A stretch of DNA of 64,000 nt from Bradyrhizobium cenepequi (GTDB lineage Bacteria > Pseudomonadota > Alphaproteobacteria > Rhizobiales > Xanthobacteraceae). The stretch lies in contig NZ_JAGKJI010000018.1 in NCBI RefSeq assembly GCF_020329485.1, forward strand, positions 1-64,000. The letters run 5' to 3'. The position numbers and the translations under genes are program-made. A model generated the notes under the pieces. That model saw only the letters and a program-made list of their open reading frames with translations. It did not search any database and was not told where the DNA came from. Within the stretch, counting starts at the first letter, position 1. The number at the start of each line of letters is the position of its first letter. Positions 50,019 through 57,605 of this stretch are shown one piece after another.

Positions 50019-51406
50019 CCGAGCTCACCGCAGACTCGAAAGCCGCTTCGCGCGACGACGCGCACGGCATCGCCTTTGCCGATGCGCTCGTGGTCTGGTT
50101 GCGCGTCGCGATCTTGAGCTTCGGCGGCCCGGCCGGGCAGATCGCGGTGATGCATCGCATCCTCGTCGAGGAGAAGAACTGGATTTCGGAAGGGCGCTTC
50201 CTGCACGCGCTCAACTACTGCATGCTGCTGCCCGGGCCCGAGGCGCAGCAGCTTGCGACCTATATCGGCTGGCTCCTGCACCGCACTGTCGGCGGCATCG
50301 TGGCGGGAGGCCTGTTCATCCTGCCCGGCGTCATCGCCATTATGGCGCTCAGCTACATCTATGCCGCCTACGGCAACGTGGGTTTTGTCGAGGCGCTGTT
50401 CTTCGGCCTGAAGGCGGCGGTGCTCGCCATCGTGATCCAGGCGGTGGTCCGGATCGGCAAGCGCGCCCTTCGCAACCCAATCATGATTGCGATCGCGGCG
50501 ATCGCGTTCGTCGCGATCTTCTTTTTCGCCGCGCCGTTTCCGCTGATCGTCGTGGCAGCCGGCGTCATCGGCTACATCGGCGCCCGGCTCGGCAGGCCGG
50601 AGTTCGCCGCAATCGAGCACGGCGGAAAGAATGCCGCCGCGATCGACAGCATGCTCGACGAAGCGATTCCTGACCACGTGCGGCCCAGCGCGTCCCGGGC
50701 GCTGCGCGTCGGTGTCACGTGGCTTGCACTCTGGCTCATTCCGGTGGCCGCTTTGCTCGTTGGCCTCGGTCCGTCCAACGTCTTCAGCCAGGTCGCGATC
50801 TTCTTCAGCAAGATGGCGATGGTGACGTTTGGCGGTGCCTACGCGGTGCTCGCCTACGTCGCGCAGCAGGCAGCCAACTATTATCACTGGGTCGAGCCTC
50901 GCGAGATGCTCGACGGCCTCGGCATGGCCGAGACGACGCCCGGACCGCTGATCATGGTCGTTCAGTTCGTGGGCTTCATGGCCGCATTCCGTGGGGCAAG
51001 TGGACTGTCCCCGATGCTGGCGGGCACGCTCGGAGGGCTGCTCGCGACCTGGGTCACGTTCACGCCCTGCTTTCTCTGGATCTTCCTCGGCGCTCCCTAT
51101 ATCGAGACAATGCGCGGCAACAAGGCGCTCGTGGGCGCGCTTTCGGCGATCACCGCCGCGGTCGTCGGCGTCATCCTCAATCTCTCGATCTGGTTCGCGC
51201 TGCACACGATCTTCCGGCAGACCGTCCCGGTGCAAGGCTTCGGCCTCTTCTTCGATGCGCCGATACTGCGCAGCGTGGATTGGCCAGCGCTTGCCCTGTC
51301 GATCGCGGCAGCCACCGCGATCTTTCGCTTCAATATGGGGATGCTCGTCGTCCTCGCAGCGTCCTGCATCACCGGCGTCCTGTTGCGCCTGACGGGCATC
51401 ATCTGA
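50015..51406 (+). CDS. chrA: Chromate efflux transporter ChrA, two-domain type
   Basis: 463 residues with two CHR domains. The first has SFGGPAGQIAVMH and LLPGPEAQQLATYIGW; the second has TFGGAYAVLAYVAQQA and TTPGPLIMVVQFVGF. The repeated FGG and PGP motifs are the signature residues of chromate exporters, which drive chromate out of the cytoplasm with the proton motive force. The length matches long-chain ChrA. Coupled to chrB and followed by small exported proteins on the same strand. Confidence 0.93.
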   Translation: MTELTADSKAASRDDAHGIAFADALVVWLRVAILSFGGPAGQIAVMHRILVEEKNWISEGRFLHALNYCMLLPGPEAQQLATYIGWLLHRTVGGIVAGGLFILPGVIAIMALSYIYAAYGNVGFVEALFFGLKAAVLAIVIQAVVRIGKRALRNPIMIAIAAIAFVAIFFFAAPFPLIVVAAGVIGYIGARLGRPEFAAIEHGGKNAAAIDSMLDEAIPDHVRPSASRALRVGVTWLALWLIPVAALLVGLGPSNVFSQVAIFFSKMAMVTFGGAYAVLAYVAQQAANYYHWVEPREMLDGLGMAETTPGPLIMVVQFVGFMAAFRGASGLSPMLAGTLGGLLATWVTFTPCFLWIFLGAPYIETMRGNKALVGALSAITAAVVGVILNLSIWFALHTIFRQTVPVQGFGLFFDAPILRSVDWPALALSIAAATAIFRFNMGMLVVLAASCITGVLLRLTGII

Positions 51407-51454
51407 CGACAACCGCAAACAACGGGCTGGAGGCACAACCTGGGAGCAAAGACC

Positions 51455-51685
51455 ATGATGCGACTGATCTCTGGCGCAGCCCTTTGCCTGGCGATGACGG
51501 GCGTGCTGTCGCCTGCTTATGCCCTGACACAACAGGAACTCGTCGCGAAGCTTGAGGCCGCAGGCTACTCGCAAGTCGGTGAAATGAAATCAACCGCCGA
51601 AGGCACGATCGTGAAGGCGGTGAAAGACGGAAAGGAAGTCCACATCGTCGTCGACAGCAGCGGTCAGTTCAAGGAGCGGCGGTAG
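51455..51685 (+). CDS. Small exported PepSY-like protein
   Basis: 76 residues: signal peptide (MMRLISGAALCLAMTGVLSPAYA) and a compact alpha/beta domain, LTQQELVAKLEAAGYSQVGE, then KAVKDGKEVHIVVDSSGQ, which has the PepSY-like pattern. A periplasmic place is likely. It lies 48 bases after chrA in the same direction. It may bind a ligand or inhibit a periplasmic enzyme; no evidence decides. Confidence 0.75.
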   Translation: MMRLISGAALCLAMTGVLSPAYALTQQELVAKLEAAGYSQVGEMKSTAEGTIVKAVKDGKEVHIVVDSSGQFKERR

Positions 51686-51753
51686 AGCTGCGCGCTGCCC
51701 TCGCGAGCACAAGCATCTCCAATACACGAACTCCAACAAGAGGAGAAATCCCC

Positions 51754-52695
51754 ATGACCAAGACGTCTCGCCTTACCGCCATCGCGGCGGCCTTGCTGTT
51801 GCCCAACCTCGCGGCGGCGCAGCCCGTCGACTGGAACATCTTTGCCGAGCCGTTTATCTCGGATGCGCATGCAGAGGCGATCGACTGGAAGAAGGTGGAC
51901 GCCGCGCTCGGCAAAACGGCTACCGTCAGCGGCGAGGTCCATCGCTATGGCCTGCCGCGGTCCGATCTGCACGTCACCCTTGACGGCGTGGCGATAAAGC
52001 CCGCGCTCGCGCTCGGCGGCTGGGTGGCCTTCGCCCCCGTGAATGGTCAGGCGATGGTGATGGGCGATCTCGTCCTGCTCGAATCCGAGATCACGCCTGT
52101 CATGACGAAGCTCTTGAACAGTGGCTTGGACATCACTGCGGTCCACAACCACATCCTGCGCGCTTCGCCGGCGACGTTCTATATGCACGTCGGCGGACAT
52201 GGCGATCCGGCCAAGCTGGCCACTGCGATTCACGAGGCGCTGTCCACCGGCAGCAAGACGCCGTTCGATGCGCCGACCACCGCCGGCCCGGCCGCGACCG
52301 TCGACCTCGACACCGCGAAGCTCGACGAGATCATGCGCGCCAAGGGAATGGTGACCGGCGGCGTCGATCAGTTCGCGATCCCGCGCCGCGATCCGGCGGC
52401 CGAAGCCGGCATGACAGTCACCCCCGCGATGGGCGGCGCTAACGGAATCAACTTCCAGCCGACCGGCGGCGGCAAGGCCGCCATCACCGGCGACTTCCTC
52501 GTCACCGGCGATGAGGTCAATCCGCTGATCCGAGCCTTGCGCGCAGGCGACATCGAGGTGACCGCGATCCACAGCCACATGCTCGACGAGCAACCCCGGA
52601 TGTTCTTCATCCATTTCTGGGCCAACGACGACGCGCTGAAGCTCGCCCGAAGCGTCCGCGCCGCGCTCGACAAGACCGCGGTGGCGCAGAAGTGA
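51754..52695 (+). CDS. Exported DUF1259 protein with two His-motif repeats
   Basis: 313 residues with a signal peptide (to about 23). The protein is an internal duplication. The first half has H131, H133 and H145 (AVHNHILRASPATFYMH); the second has H273, H275 and H287 (AIHSHMLDEQPRMFFIH). Each half also carries the pattern of a GDL strand before a helix. This is DUF1259 (LppY/LpqO-like), known from actinobacteria and proteobacteria without assigned function. The paired histidines suggest metal binding in the periplasm. Membership of the chromate operon is from spacing and direction. Confidence 0.85.
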   Translation: MTKTSRLTAIAAALLLPNLAAAQPVDWNIFAEPFISDAHAEAIDWKKVDAALGKTATVSGEVHRYGLPRSDLHVTLDGVAIKPALALGGWVAFAPVNGQAMVMGDLVLLESEITPVMTKLLNSGLDITAVHNHILRASPATFYMHVGGHGDPAKLATAIHEALSTGSKTPFDAPTTAGPAATVDLDTAKLDEIMRAKGMVTGGVDQFAIPRRDPAAEAGMTVTPAMGGANGINFQPTGGGKAAITGDFLVTGDEVNPLIRALRAGDIEVTAIHSHMLDEQPRMFFIHFWANDDALKLARSVRAALDKTAVAQK

Positions 52696-52706
52696 CAGGT
52701 GCAGCC

Positions 52707-53051
52707 ATGTCATCCATCGTCCTTAGCTCGCTCACTGCAATCTTCGCCGTGATCGCAGCCGGCGCGGTCCTTCCGCAGCCGGCGGCCGCCGCGACAGCCG
52801 AGCAGGAAATTGTTGTCCGAGACACCGAGAGCGTCGCGACAAAACCCGCGACCGAGACGCTGCGCGGTGTCATCGATAGCATCGACCAAGGCCACGATAC
52901 GCTGAAGGTCCGGCTATCCCCTGACACGACGGAAGAGTTCAAGGTCCAGGACGGCCTGATCTTCAATTCGGTCCGCTATGGCGATCCGGTCGAACTGACA
53001 GTGGAGAGGATCGGTGAAGAGAGAACGATCATAGAGCTTCGCAAGGAGTAA
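52707..53051 (+). CDS. Small exported DUF1344-like OB-fold protein
   Basis: 114 residues from ATG at 52707 (a GTG at 52692 overlapping the previous stop is possible). Signal peptide to about residue 33 (AVLPQPAAAAT). The domain ETLRGVIDSIDQGHDTLKV, then DGLIFNSVRYGDPVELTVE, has the shape of the small DUF1344/CusF-like OB fold, without CusF's Met/His ligands. Part of the same + strand unit. Function unknown. Confidence 0.7.
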   Translation: MSSIVLSSLTAIFAVIAAGAVLPQPAAAATAEQEIVVRDTESVATKPATETLRGVIDSIDQGHDTLKVRLSPDTTEEFKVQDGLIFNSVRYGDPVELTVERIGEERTIIELRKE

Positions 53052-53090
53052 CTACGTCGATGGTGCGCGCGCCGCGATGGGAGCCAGCCT

Positions 53091-53831
53091 ATGATCTTCG
53101 CGGATGACGCCGCTCGCAATTCGTCCCGCGAGCTCTTGCGCGTGGAAAACCTCGCCAAGCGCTACGACGGGGAGACAGCGATCGCGCGCGTCTCATTTTC
53201 CATCGCGGCCGGCGAAATCCTTGGCATTGTCGGTCCGAACGGGGCCGGGAAGACGACCTTGCTGGAAGTGCTTGCGGGCCTGCTTCCAGCGGAGCAAGGC
53301 GTCGCGTTCTGGTGCGGAGAGGAATTGCCGCAGCAGCGGAGAAAGGAAGCGCTGTTCTATCTGCCTGACGGCATACGGCCCTATCAGGACCGGTTCGCCA
53401 TCGACGTCATGACCTTCTTTGCGCGGGTCTACAAGCGAACGGAAGCGCAGGTGGCCGCAACGATCGCTTCCGTCGGATTGACGCCGGTGCTTGGCAAGCG
53501 CGTGCATGCGCTGTCCAAGGGATTTAGCCGCCGGCTGCTGTTGGGGCTCGGCCTGCTGACGCCGCACGACGTGCTGGTGATGGACGAACCGTTCGATGGC
53601 TTCGACATCAGGCAGACGCGAGCCATCATCGACGTGATCCGCCAGGAAGCAGCGCGCGGACGCACCTTCATCCTCGCCATCCACCAGCTTGCGGATGCCG
53701 AGCGCGCCTGCGACCGCTTTCTGCTGCTCGCCGGCGGAAAAGTGCGCGGCATCGGCACCCTCGGCGAGCTGCGCGCGAAAACGGCGCTGGCCGGCGGTTC
53801 GCTGGAGGAGATTTTTCTTGCGCTCACATGA
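53091..53831 (+). CDS. ABC transporter ATP-binding protein
   Basis: 246 residues. Walker A GPNGAGKTT (48-56), Walker B LVMDEP (162-167), H-loop H198 and D-loop are present. The C-signature is LSKGFSRR (141-148) rather than LSGGQ, as in some ABC-2 exporters of the CcmA/NosF kind. It overlaps the permease start by 14 bases. It should power export by the following membrane protein; the cargo is unknown. Confidence 0.9.
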   Translation: MIFADDAARNSSRELLRVENLAKRYDGETAIARVSFSIAAGEILGIVGPNGAGKTTLLEVLAGLLPAEQGVAFWCGEELPQQRRKEALFYLPDGIRPYQDRFAIDVMTFFARVYKRTEAQVAATIASVGLTPVLGKRVHALSKGFSRRLLLGLGLLTPHDVLVMDEPFDGFDIRQTRAIIDVIRQEAARGRTFILAIHQLADAERACDRFLLLAGGKVRGIGTLGELRAKTALAGGSLEEIFLALT

Positions 53832-55197
53832 ACCATATCGCGCTCGCCAGGCGCCGCTCGCTCCGCTGCTTGCGAAGGAACTGGCCGAGATTGTCTGCGG
53901 CCGGGCGCTGTGGACGATGCTGCTCCTGGTCTGTCCGTTGATCGGCTACAGCTTCGTTCAAGCCGTCTCGCTCTATGGCGAAGCGAGCGCGTCGGCGCAG
54001 CAATCTCCGGTGCTGGCGGCAAGTCTGTCGCCGCTCGACGGCATCCTGGTGCCGACGTTCGGCTCGTTCTACGTCGCGGTCACGCTGTTGTTCCCATTCG
54101 TGGCAATCCGCGTGCTGGGTCAGGAAAAGGAGTCGGGCGCGCTGAGCCTGTTGGTCCAGTTGCCCTATCGATCCTCGACGCTCATTCTTGCCAAGCTGAC
54201 CGCCGTGCTCGCGGCTTGGACCCTGGTAAGCATCCCCGCTCTTTCAGCACTGGCAATCTGGGCGATGATCGGCGGGCATCTTGCGGCATCCGAGACTGTC
54301 AATCTCCTGTTCGGCCATCTGCTCTACGGCCTGCTCGTGGGCGCGATCGCACTATTCGCCGCGACCATTGCCGACAGCTCGGCCACGGCCGCCATCATTG
54401 CGCTGGCGGTGACGATCGGATCATGGGTGCTCGATTTCACCCTTGCCGGCCATTCCGGCGTCGCGGCCTTTGTCGCACAACTATCGCTGACGCAAGTGCT
54501 CCGCCCGTTCGAACAAGGCCTGTTCTCCGCCGGGCTGGTGCTCGGCGGGACCGGCGCAATCGCGGGCCTGTCCGCCCTCGCGTCCGTCTGGCTGCTGCCC
54601 GGCGTGGCAACACAAACCAAGTGCATACGTTCCGTCCCGTGCGTCCTCGCCACCCTGCTGACGCTCGGCCTGTCGACACAGATCAGGCAAACGATCGATG
54701 TCACCGAGGATCGGCGGAACTCCTTCCCGGCGGCCGATCAGCGGCTGCTCGCCACCCTCCGATTGCCTTTGATCATCAAGGTCTATCTCGCACCGGAGGA
54801 TCCACGCTATGGCGATCTGCAGCGCAACGTGCTGGCGAAGCTCGATCGCGCAATGCCAAACGTTTTGATCGTTCTCGCCGGCAGCCGCCGCGATGCCGCC
54901 AGCCGACCCGCCAACGATACTTATGGCGAAATCGAATATTCCTACGGCACCCGATCGGATGTCAGCCGCTCAACCAGTCCGCGCGAAGTCCTGCCGCTGC
55001 TGTACGCCCTGGCCGGCGTGCAGCCGCCCGCGGCCGCACCTGGTGACGCATATCCGGGCTATCCGCTGGTCGCCACGGCGGATGCGACACTGTTCTGGTT
55101 CATCGGCGGGCTGCCGCTGTTGATCGCCGGCGCCTGGTGGTGGAGCCGACGGCCGCCGGTCATATCCCTGTTCACCTGCAAAGGAGCTCAACCATGA
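53818..55197 (+). CDS. ABC-2 type transporter permease
   Basis: 459 residues from TTG at 53818: GGAGGAG lies seven bases upstream and no ATG fits, and this start overlaps the ATPase end. About six hydrophobic segments in the first 330 residues (ALWTMLLLVCPLIGYSFV; RVLGQEKESGALSLLVQLPYR after helix 2, the ABC-2 hallmark loop), then a periplasmic region (ADQRLLATLRLPLIIKVYLA... DTYGEIEYSYGTRSD) and a last helix (FWFIGGLPLLIAGAWWW). The soluble part resembles the Gld/NosY-type extension. Cargo unknown. Confidence 0.85.
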   Translation: MRSHEPYRARQAPLAPLLAKELAEIVCGRALWTMLLLVCPLIGYSFVQAVSLYGEASASAQQSPVLAASLSPLDGILVPTFGSFYVAVTLLFPFVAIRVLGQEKESGALSLLVQLPYRSSTLILAKLTAVLAAWTLVSIPALSALAIWAMIGGHLAASETVNLLFGHLLYGLLVGAIALFAATIADSSATAAIIALAVTIGSWVLDFTLAGHSGVAAFVAQLSLTQVLRPFEQGLFSAGLVLGGTGAIAGLSALASVWLLPGVATQTKCIRSVPCVLATLLTLGLSTQIRQTIDVTEDRRNSFPAADQRLLATLRLPLIIKVYLAPEDPRYGDLQRNVLAKLDRAMPNVLIVLAGSRRDAASRPANDTYGEIEYSYGTRSDVSRSTSPREVLPLLYALAGVQPPAAAPGDAYPGYPLVATADATLFWFIGGLPLLIAGAWWWSRRPPVISLFTCKGAQP

Positions 55198-55916
55198 CCA
55201 CAGCAGGAAGCATCGGACGCGTCGCTGCCGCGACGGTTCTCGCAGTACTGGTGCTGCCGGCACTCGCCGGGCAGCCGACGAAAATCGACTTCGTCGACGA
55301 CACCATTGGCGCCGAACCGAAATCGCTGGTGCCGGTCGTCGGCACCTGGCGGATCGAGAGCGATAGCGGCAAGAAGGTGCTCGCCGTGGACGGCCGGCAG
55401 TGGAAGGAGGGACAATCGTCTGCCGGGATCGCCGACAAGGCGCGCGCGCTCTATGGCGAGCGCTACGCCGAATTCCTCGACCGCGTCCAGGCCTATGCCT
55501 ATTTCCCCTACGCGATCGCGCCCGACATCCAAAACTTCACCGACGGCGAGATCACGGTGCGCTTCCAGGGATTGTCAGGCCGCATCGATCAGGGTGCCGG
55601 AATCCTGTTCAACCTGAAGCCGAACGGCGACTACCTGACCATCCGCGCCAACTGTCTGGAAAACAACCTCGTGCTCTGGAAGTTCGAGAAGGGCAAGCGC
55701 TCGTCGGTCAAATGGGTGCGCAACACGCCAACCGCCACGCGCCAATGGCACGACCTCAAGATCCGCATCAACGGCACAAAGGTCGCGGGTTATCTCGATG
55801 GCAAGCTCTATCTCGAGCACACACTGGCGCAGCCCGTCTCAGGCCGCGTCGGCCTGTGGTCGAAGGCCGATAGCCACGTGCAATTCTCCGACTATACTGT
55901 CACGGCAGCCGACTGA
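55194..55916 (+). CDS. Exported lectin-fold protein (DUF1080/3-keto-disaccharide hydrolase type)
   Basis: 240 residues from ATG at 55194 with AAAGGAG upstream, overlapping the permease stop. Signal peptide (AVLVLPALAGQ), then a concanavalin-like beta-sandwich: FTDGEITVRFQGLSGRIDQ, AGILFNLKPNGDYLTIRANC, WHDLKIRINGTKVAGYLDGK, GRVGLWSKADSHVQFSDYTV. DUF1080 members bind or cleave sugars; whether this one is an enzyme cannot be said. Its coupling to an ABC permease in a chromate operon is unusual. Confidence 0.78.
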   Translation: MTTAGSIGRVAAATVLAVLVLPALAGQPTKIDFVDDTIGAEPKSLVPVVGTWRIESDSGKKVLAVDGRQWKEGQSSAGIADKARALYGERYAEFLDRVQAYAYFPYAIAPDIQNFTDGEITVRFQGLSGRIDQGAGILFNLKPNGDYLTIRANCLENNLVLWKFEKGKRSSVKWVRNTPTATRQWHDLKIRINGTKVAGYLDGKLYLEHTLAQPVSGRVGLWSKADSHVQFSDYTVTAAD

Positions 55917-56033
55917 GAAATGCATCGTGAAGCGACTCGCGTCGCGGTCGCAGCGCGGACCGGCCGGGCCCGCGACTGATCGCCACGCAGGCTGGGGCGC
56001 CCATCGGCAATCGCGCCGGTGCAAATCTGGTTG

Positions 56034-56058
56034 CCCTATCCCCTCCCGGGGGATAGGG
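56034..56058. promoter_or_regulatory. Palindromic operator of the CsoR/RcnR-type regulator
   Basis: CCCTATCCCC (56034-56043) and GGGATAGGG (56050-56058; with G56049 a full GGGGATAGGG) form a 10-base inverted repeat with a 5-base centre. CsoR/RcnR-family proteins bind G/C tracts flanked by TA-rich ends of just this type. It ends 8 bases before the regulator's ATG, so binding would block transcription or translation of the whole efflux unit. Confidence 0.8.
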
Positions 56059-56065
56059 TCTTGCC

Positions 56066-56344
56066 ATGACTCATGAGCACATCCACGAAACCCATCCGGA
56101 AATCCTCAAGCGGCTTCGCAGGGCCGAAGGGCATCTGCGTCGCGTGATTGAAATGTTTGGCGAGGGGCGGCCGTGCCTCGATCTCGCCCAGCAACTTCAT
56201 GCCGTCGAGAAGGCGATCAGCGAAGCCAAGCGAAGCTTGATTCACGATCATGTCGATCACTGCCTGGATACAGCAGTGAACGGTTCCGTGAAATCGACGA
56301 AGAGCGTGGTGGCCGACTTCAAGGCCATCTCCAAGTATCTCTAG
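56066..56344 (+). CDS. CsoR/RcnR-family metal-sensing repressor
   Basis: 92 residues, all helical (DUF156). C37, H62 and C66 lie at the spacing of the CsoR metal site (25 and 4 residues apart). The N-terminus is His-rich (MTHEHIHETHPEI), giving a His-Cys-His-Cys set like the nickel sensor InrS rather than plain copper CsoR. RRAEGHLRRVIEM and CLDLAQQLHAVEKAI are conserved. It is first in the unit with CzcB/CzcA-like genes, so nickel, cobalt or zinc is the likely signal; the metal is inferred. Confidence 0.9.
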   Translation: MTHEHIHETHPEILKRLRRAEGHLRRVIEMFGEGRPCLDLAQQLHAVEKAISEAKRSLIHDHVDHCLDTAVNGSVKSTKSVVADFKAISKYL

Positions 56345-56381
56345 GGCTGCAGTGTCCTTTCGTCCGATCAAAGAGCCGTCA

Positions 56382-57602
56382 ATGGCAAGCCGCTCCATCA
56401 TCGCAGCGATTGCCTTCATGGCCGGCGCCGCGGCCGTGGCGCTGACGCCGGGCGTGTGGGCTACGCTGCAACGCGCCGTTGGTATCGCGCCGGGCAATGC
56501 CCCGACGCAGGCCAGCAGCAAGCCCGGGCAGACCGAACCGAGGATACCCATCGTTGCCATGGACGACGACCGGATCAAGCTGGCGCACATCGACCTGGCA
56601 ACGGCAGGCGCCGGAATGGTAGCGAAACGCCTGGCCGTGCCGGGGACAGTGACTCCAGATGCTGGCCGGGTGTCCCATGTTTCGGTGAAGCTGTCCGGGA
56701 CAGTGGCCGAGCTGCGCAAGAATATCGGCGATGACGTCACGAAGGGGGACGTGCTTGCTGTGCTCGAAAGTCGCGAAGTAGCGGACGCCAAGAGCGAGTA
56801 CCTCGCCACCCGTCTTGCCAATGAGTTGCAGCAGGACCTCACCTCACGCGACAAGTCGCTGTGGGAAGGACGAGCGGTTCCGGAGCAACAATACATCAAG
56901 TCGCGCAATGCCGCCGCGCAGACCGAGATGCGCCTCAACATCGCTCGCCAGAAGTTGCTCGCACTGGGCGTAGAGGCACACGAAATCGCCGGCCTGCCGC
57001 AATCCTCAGACACGTCGTTGCGCAGCCAGGACGTCCGCGCCCCGGTCTCGGGTCGGCTCGCCGAACGCAAGGTCGAGCTTGGCGCGGCGGTGGGGCGCGA
57101 CAATCTCGAGACCGAGCTCTTTGTCATCGTCGATCTCAGCCGCGTCTGGGTCGAACTGTCTGTCTCTTCCGCCGACCTGCCTATGGTCACGGAGGGCCAG
57201 TCGGTGCGCCTCTCCGCGCGCGGACTGCCCGAGACGGCAACGGGCAAGATCGTGTTCGTCAGCCCGTTGCTCGACAAGGAAACTCGGACCGCCCGCGTCG
57301 TGGCGGCTCTCGACAATACGAATGGATACTGGCGTCCGGGATCGTTCGTCACCGCCGCGATTGCACTCAACGAGCGTCGGGTCGACGTCGTCGTGCCGGC
57401 AACCGCGATCCAGAATGTCGACGGTAGAAAGGCGATCTTCGTCCGCAGCAAGGACGGGTTTGAAAAACGCAATGTCGTGCTTGGCGAGCAGGACGGCCAG
57501 TCCGTTGAGATCGCCTCCGGAATAGCTCCCGGCGAAACCATTGCCGTTTCGAATACCTTCTCGCTCAAGGCGGAACTCGCAAAACCTCGCGACGAGGACT
57601 AG
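56382..57602 (+). CDS. CzcB/CnrB-type RND periplasmic adaptor
   Basis: 406 residues from ATG at 56382 (a GTG at 56352 is possible). Signal or anchor segment IIAAIAFMAGAAAVAL, then the membrane-fusion core with lipoyl-like halves (VKLSGTVAELRKNIGDDVTKGDVLAVLESREVADAKSEY, in two motifs) and the alpha-hairpin. AVGRDNLETELFVIVDLSRVWVELSV is the typical adaptor beta-barrel region. It would link the following pump to an outer-membrane channel; no czcC-like gene is in this cluster, so the channel may be the copper locus one or another gene. Confidence 0.87.
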   Translation: MASRSIIAAIAFMAGAAAVALTPGVWATLQRAVGIAPGNAPTQASSKPGQTEPRIPIVAMDDDRIKLAHIDLATAGAGMVAKRLAVPGTVTPDAGRVSHVSVKLSGTVAELRKNIGDDVTKGDVLAVLESREVADAKSEYLATRLANELQQDLTSRDKSLWEGRAVPEQQYIKSRNAAAQTEMRLNIARQKLLALGVEAHEIAGLPQSSDTSLRSQDVRAPVSGRLAERKVELGAAVGRDNLETELFVIVDLSRVWVELSVSSADLPMVTEGQSVRLSARGLPETATGKIVFVSPLLDKETRTARVVAALDNTNGYWRPGSFVTAAIALNERRVDVVVPATAIQNVDGRKAIFVRSKDGFEKRNVVLGEQDGQSVEIASGIAPGETIAVSNTFSLKAELAKPRDED

Positions 57603-57605
57603 GCG

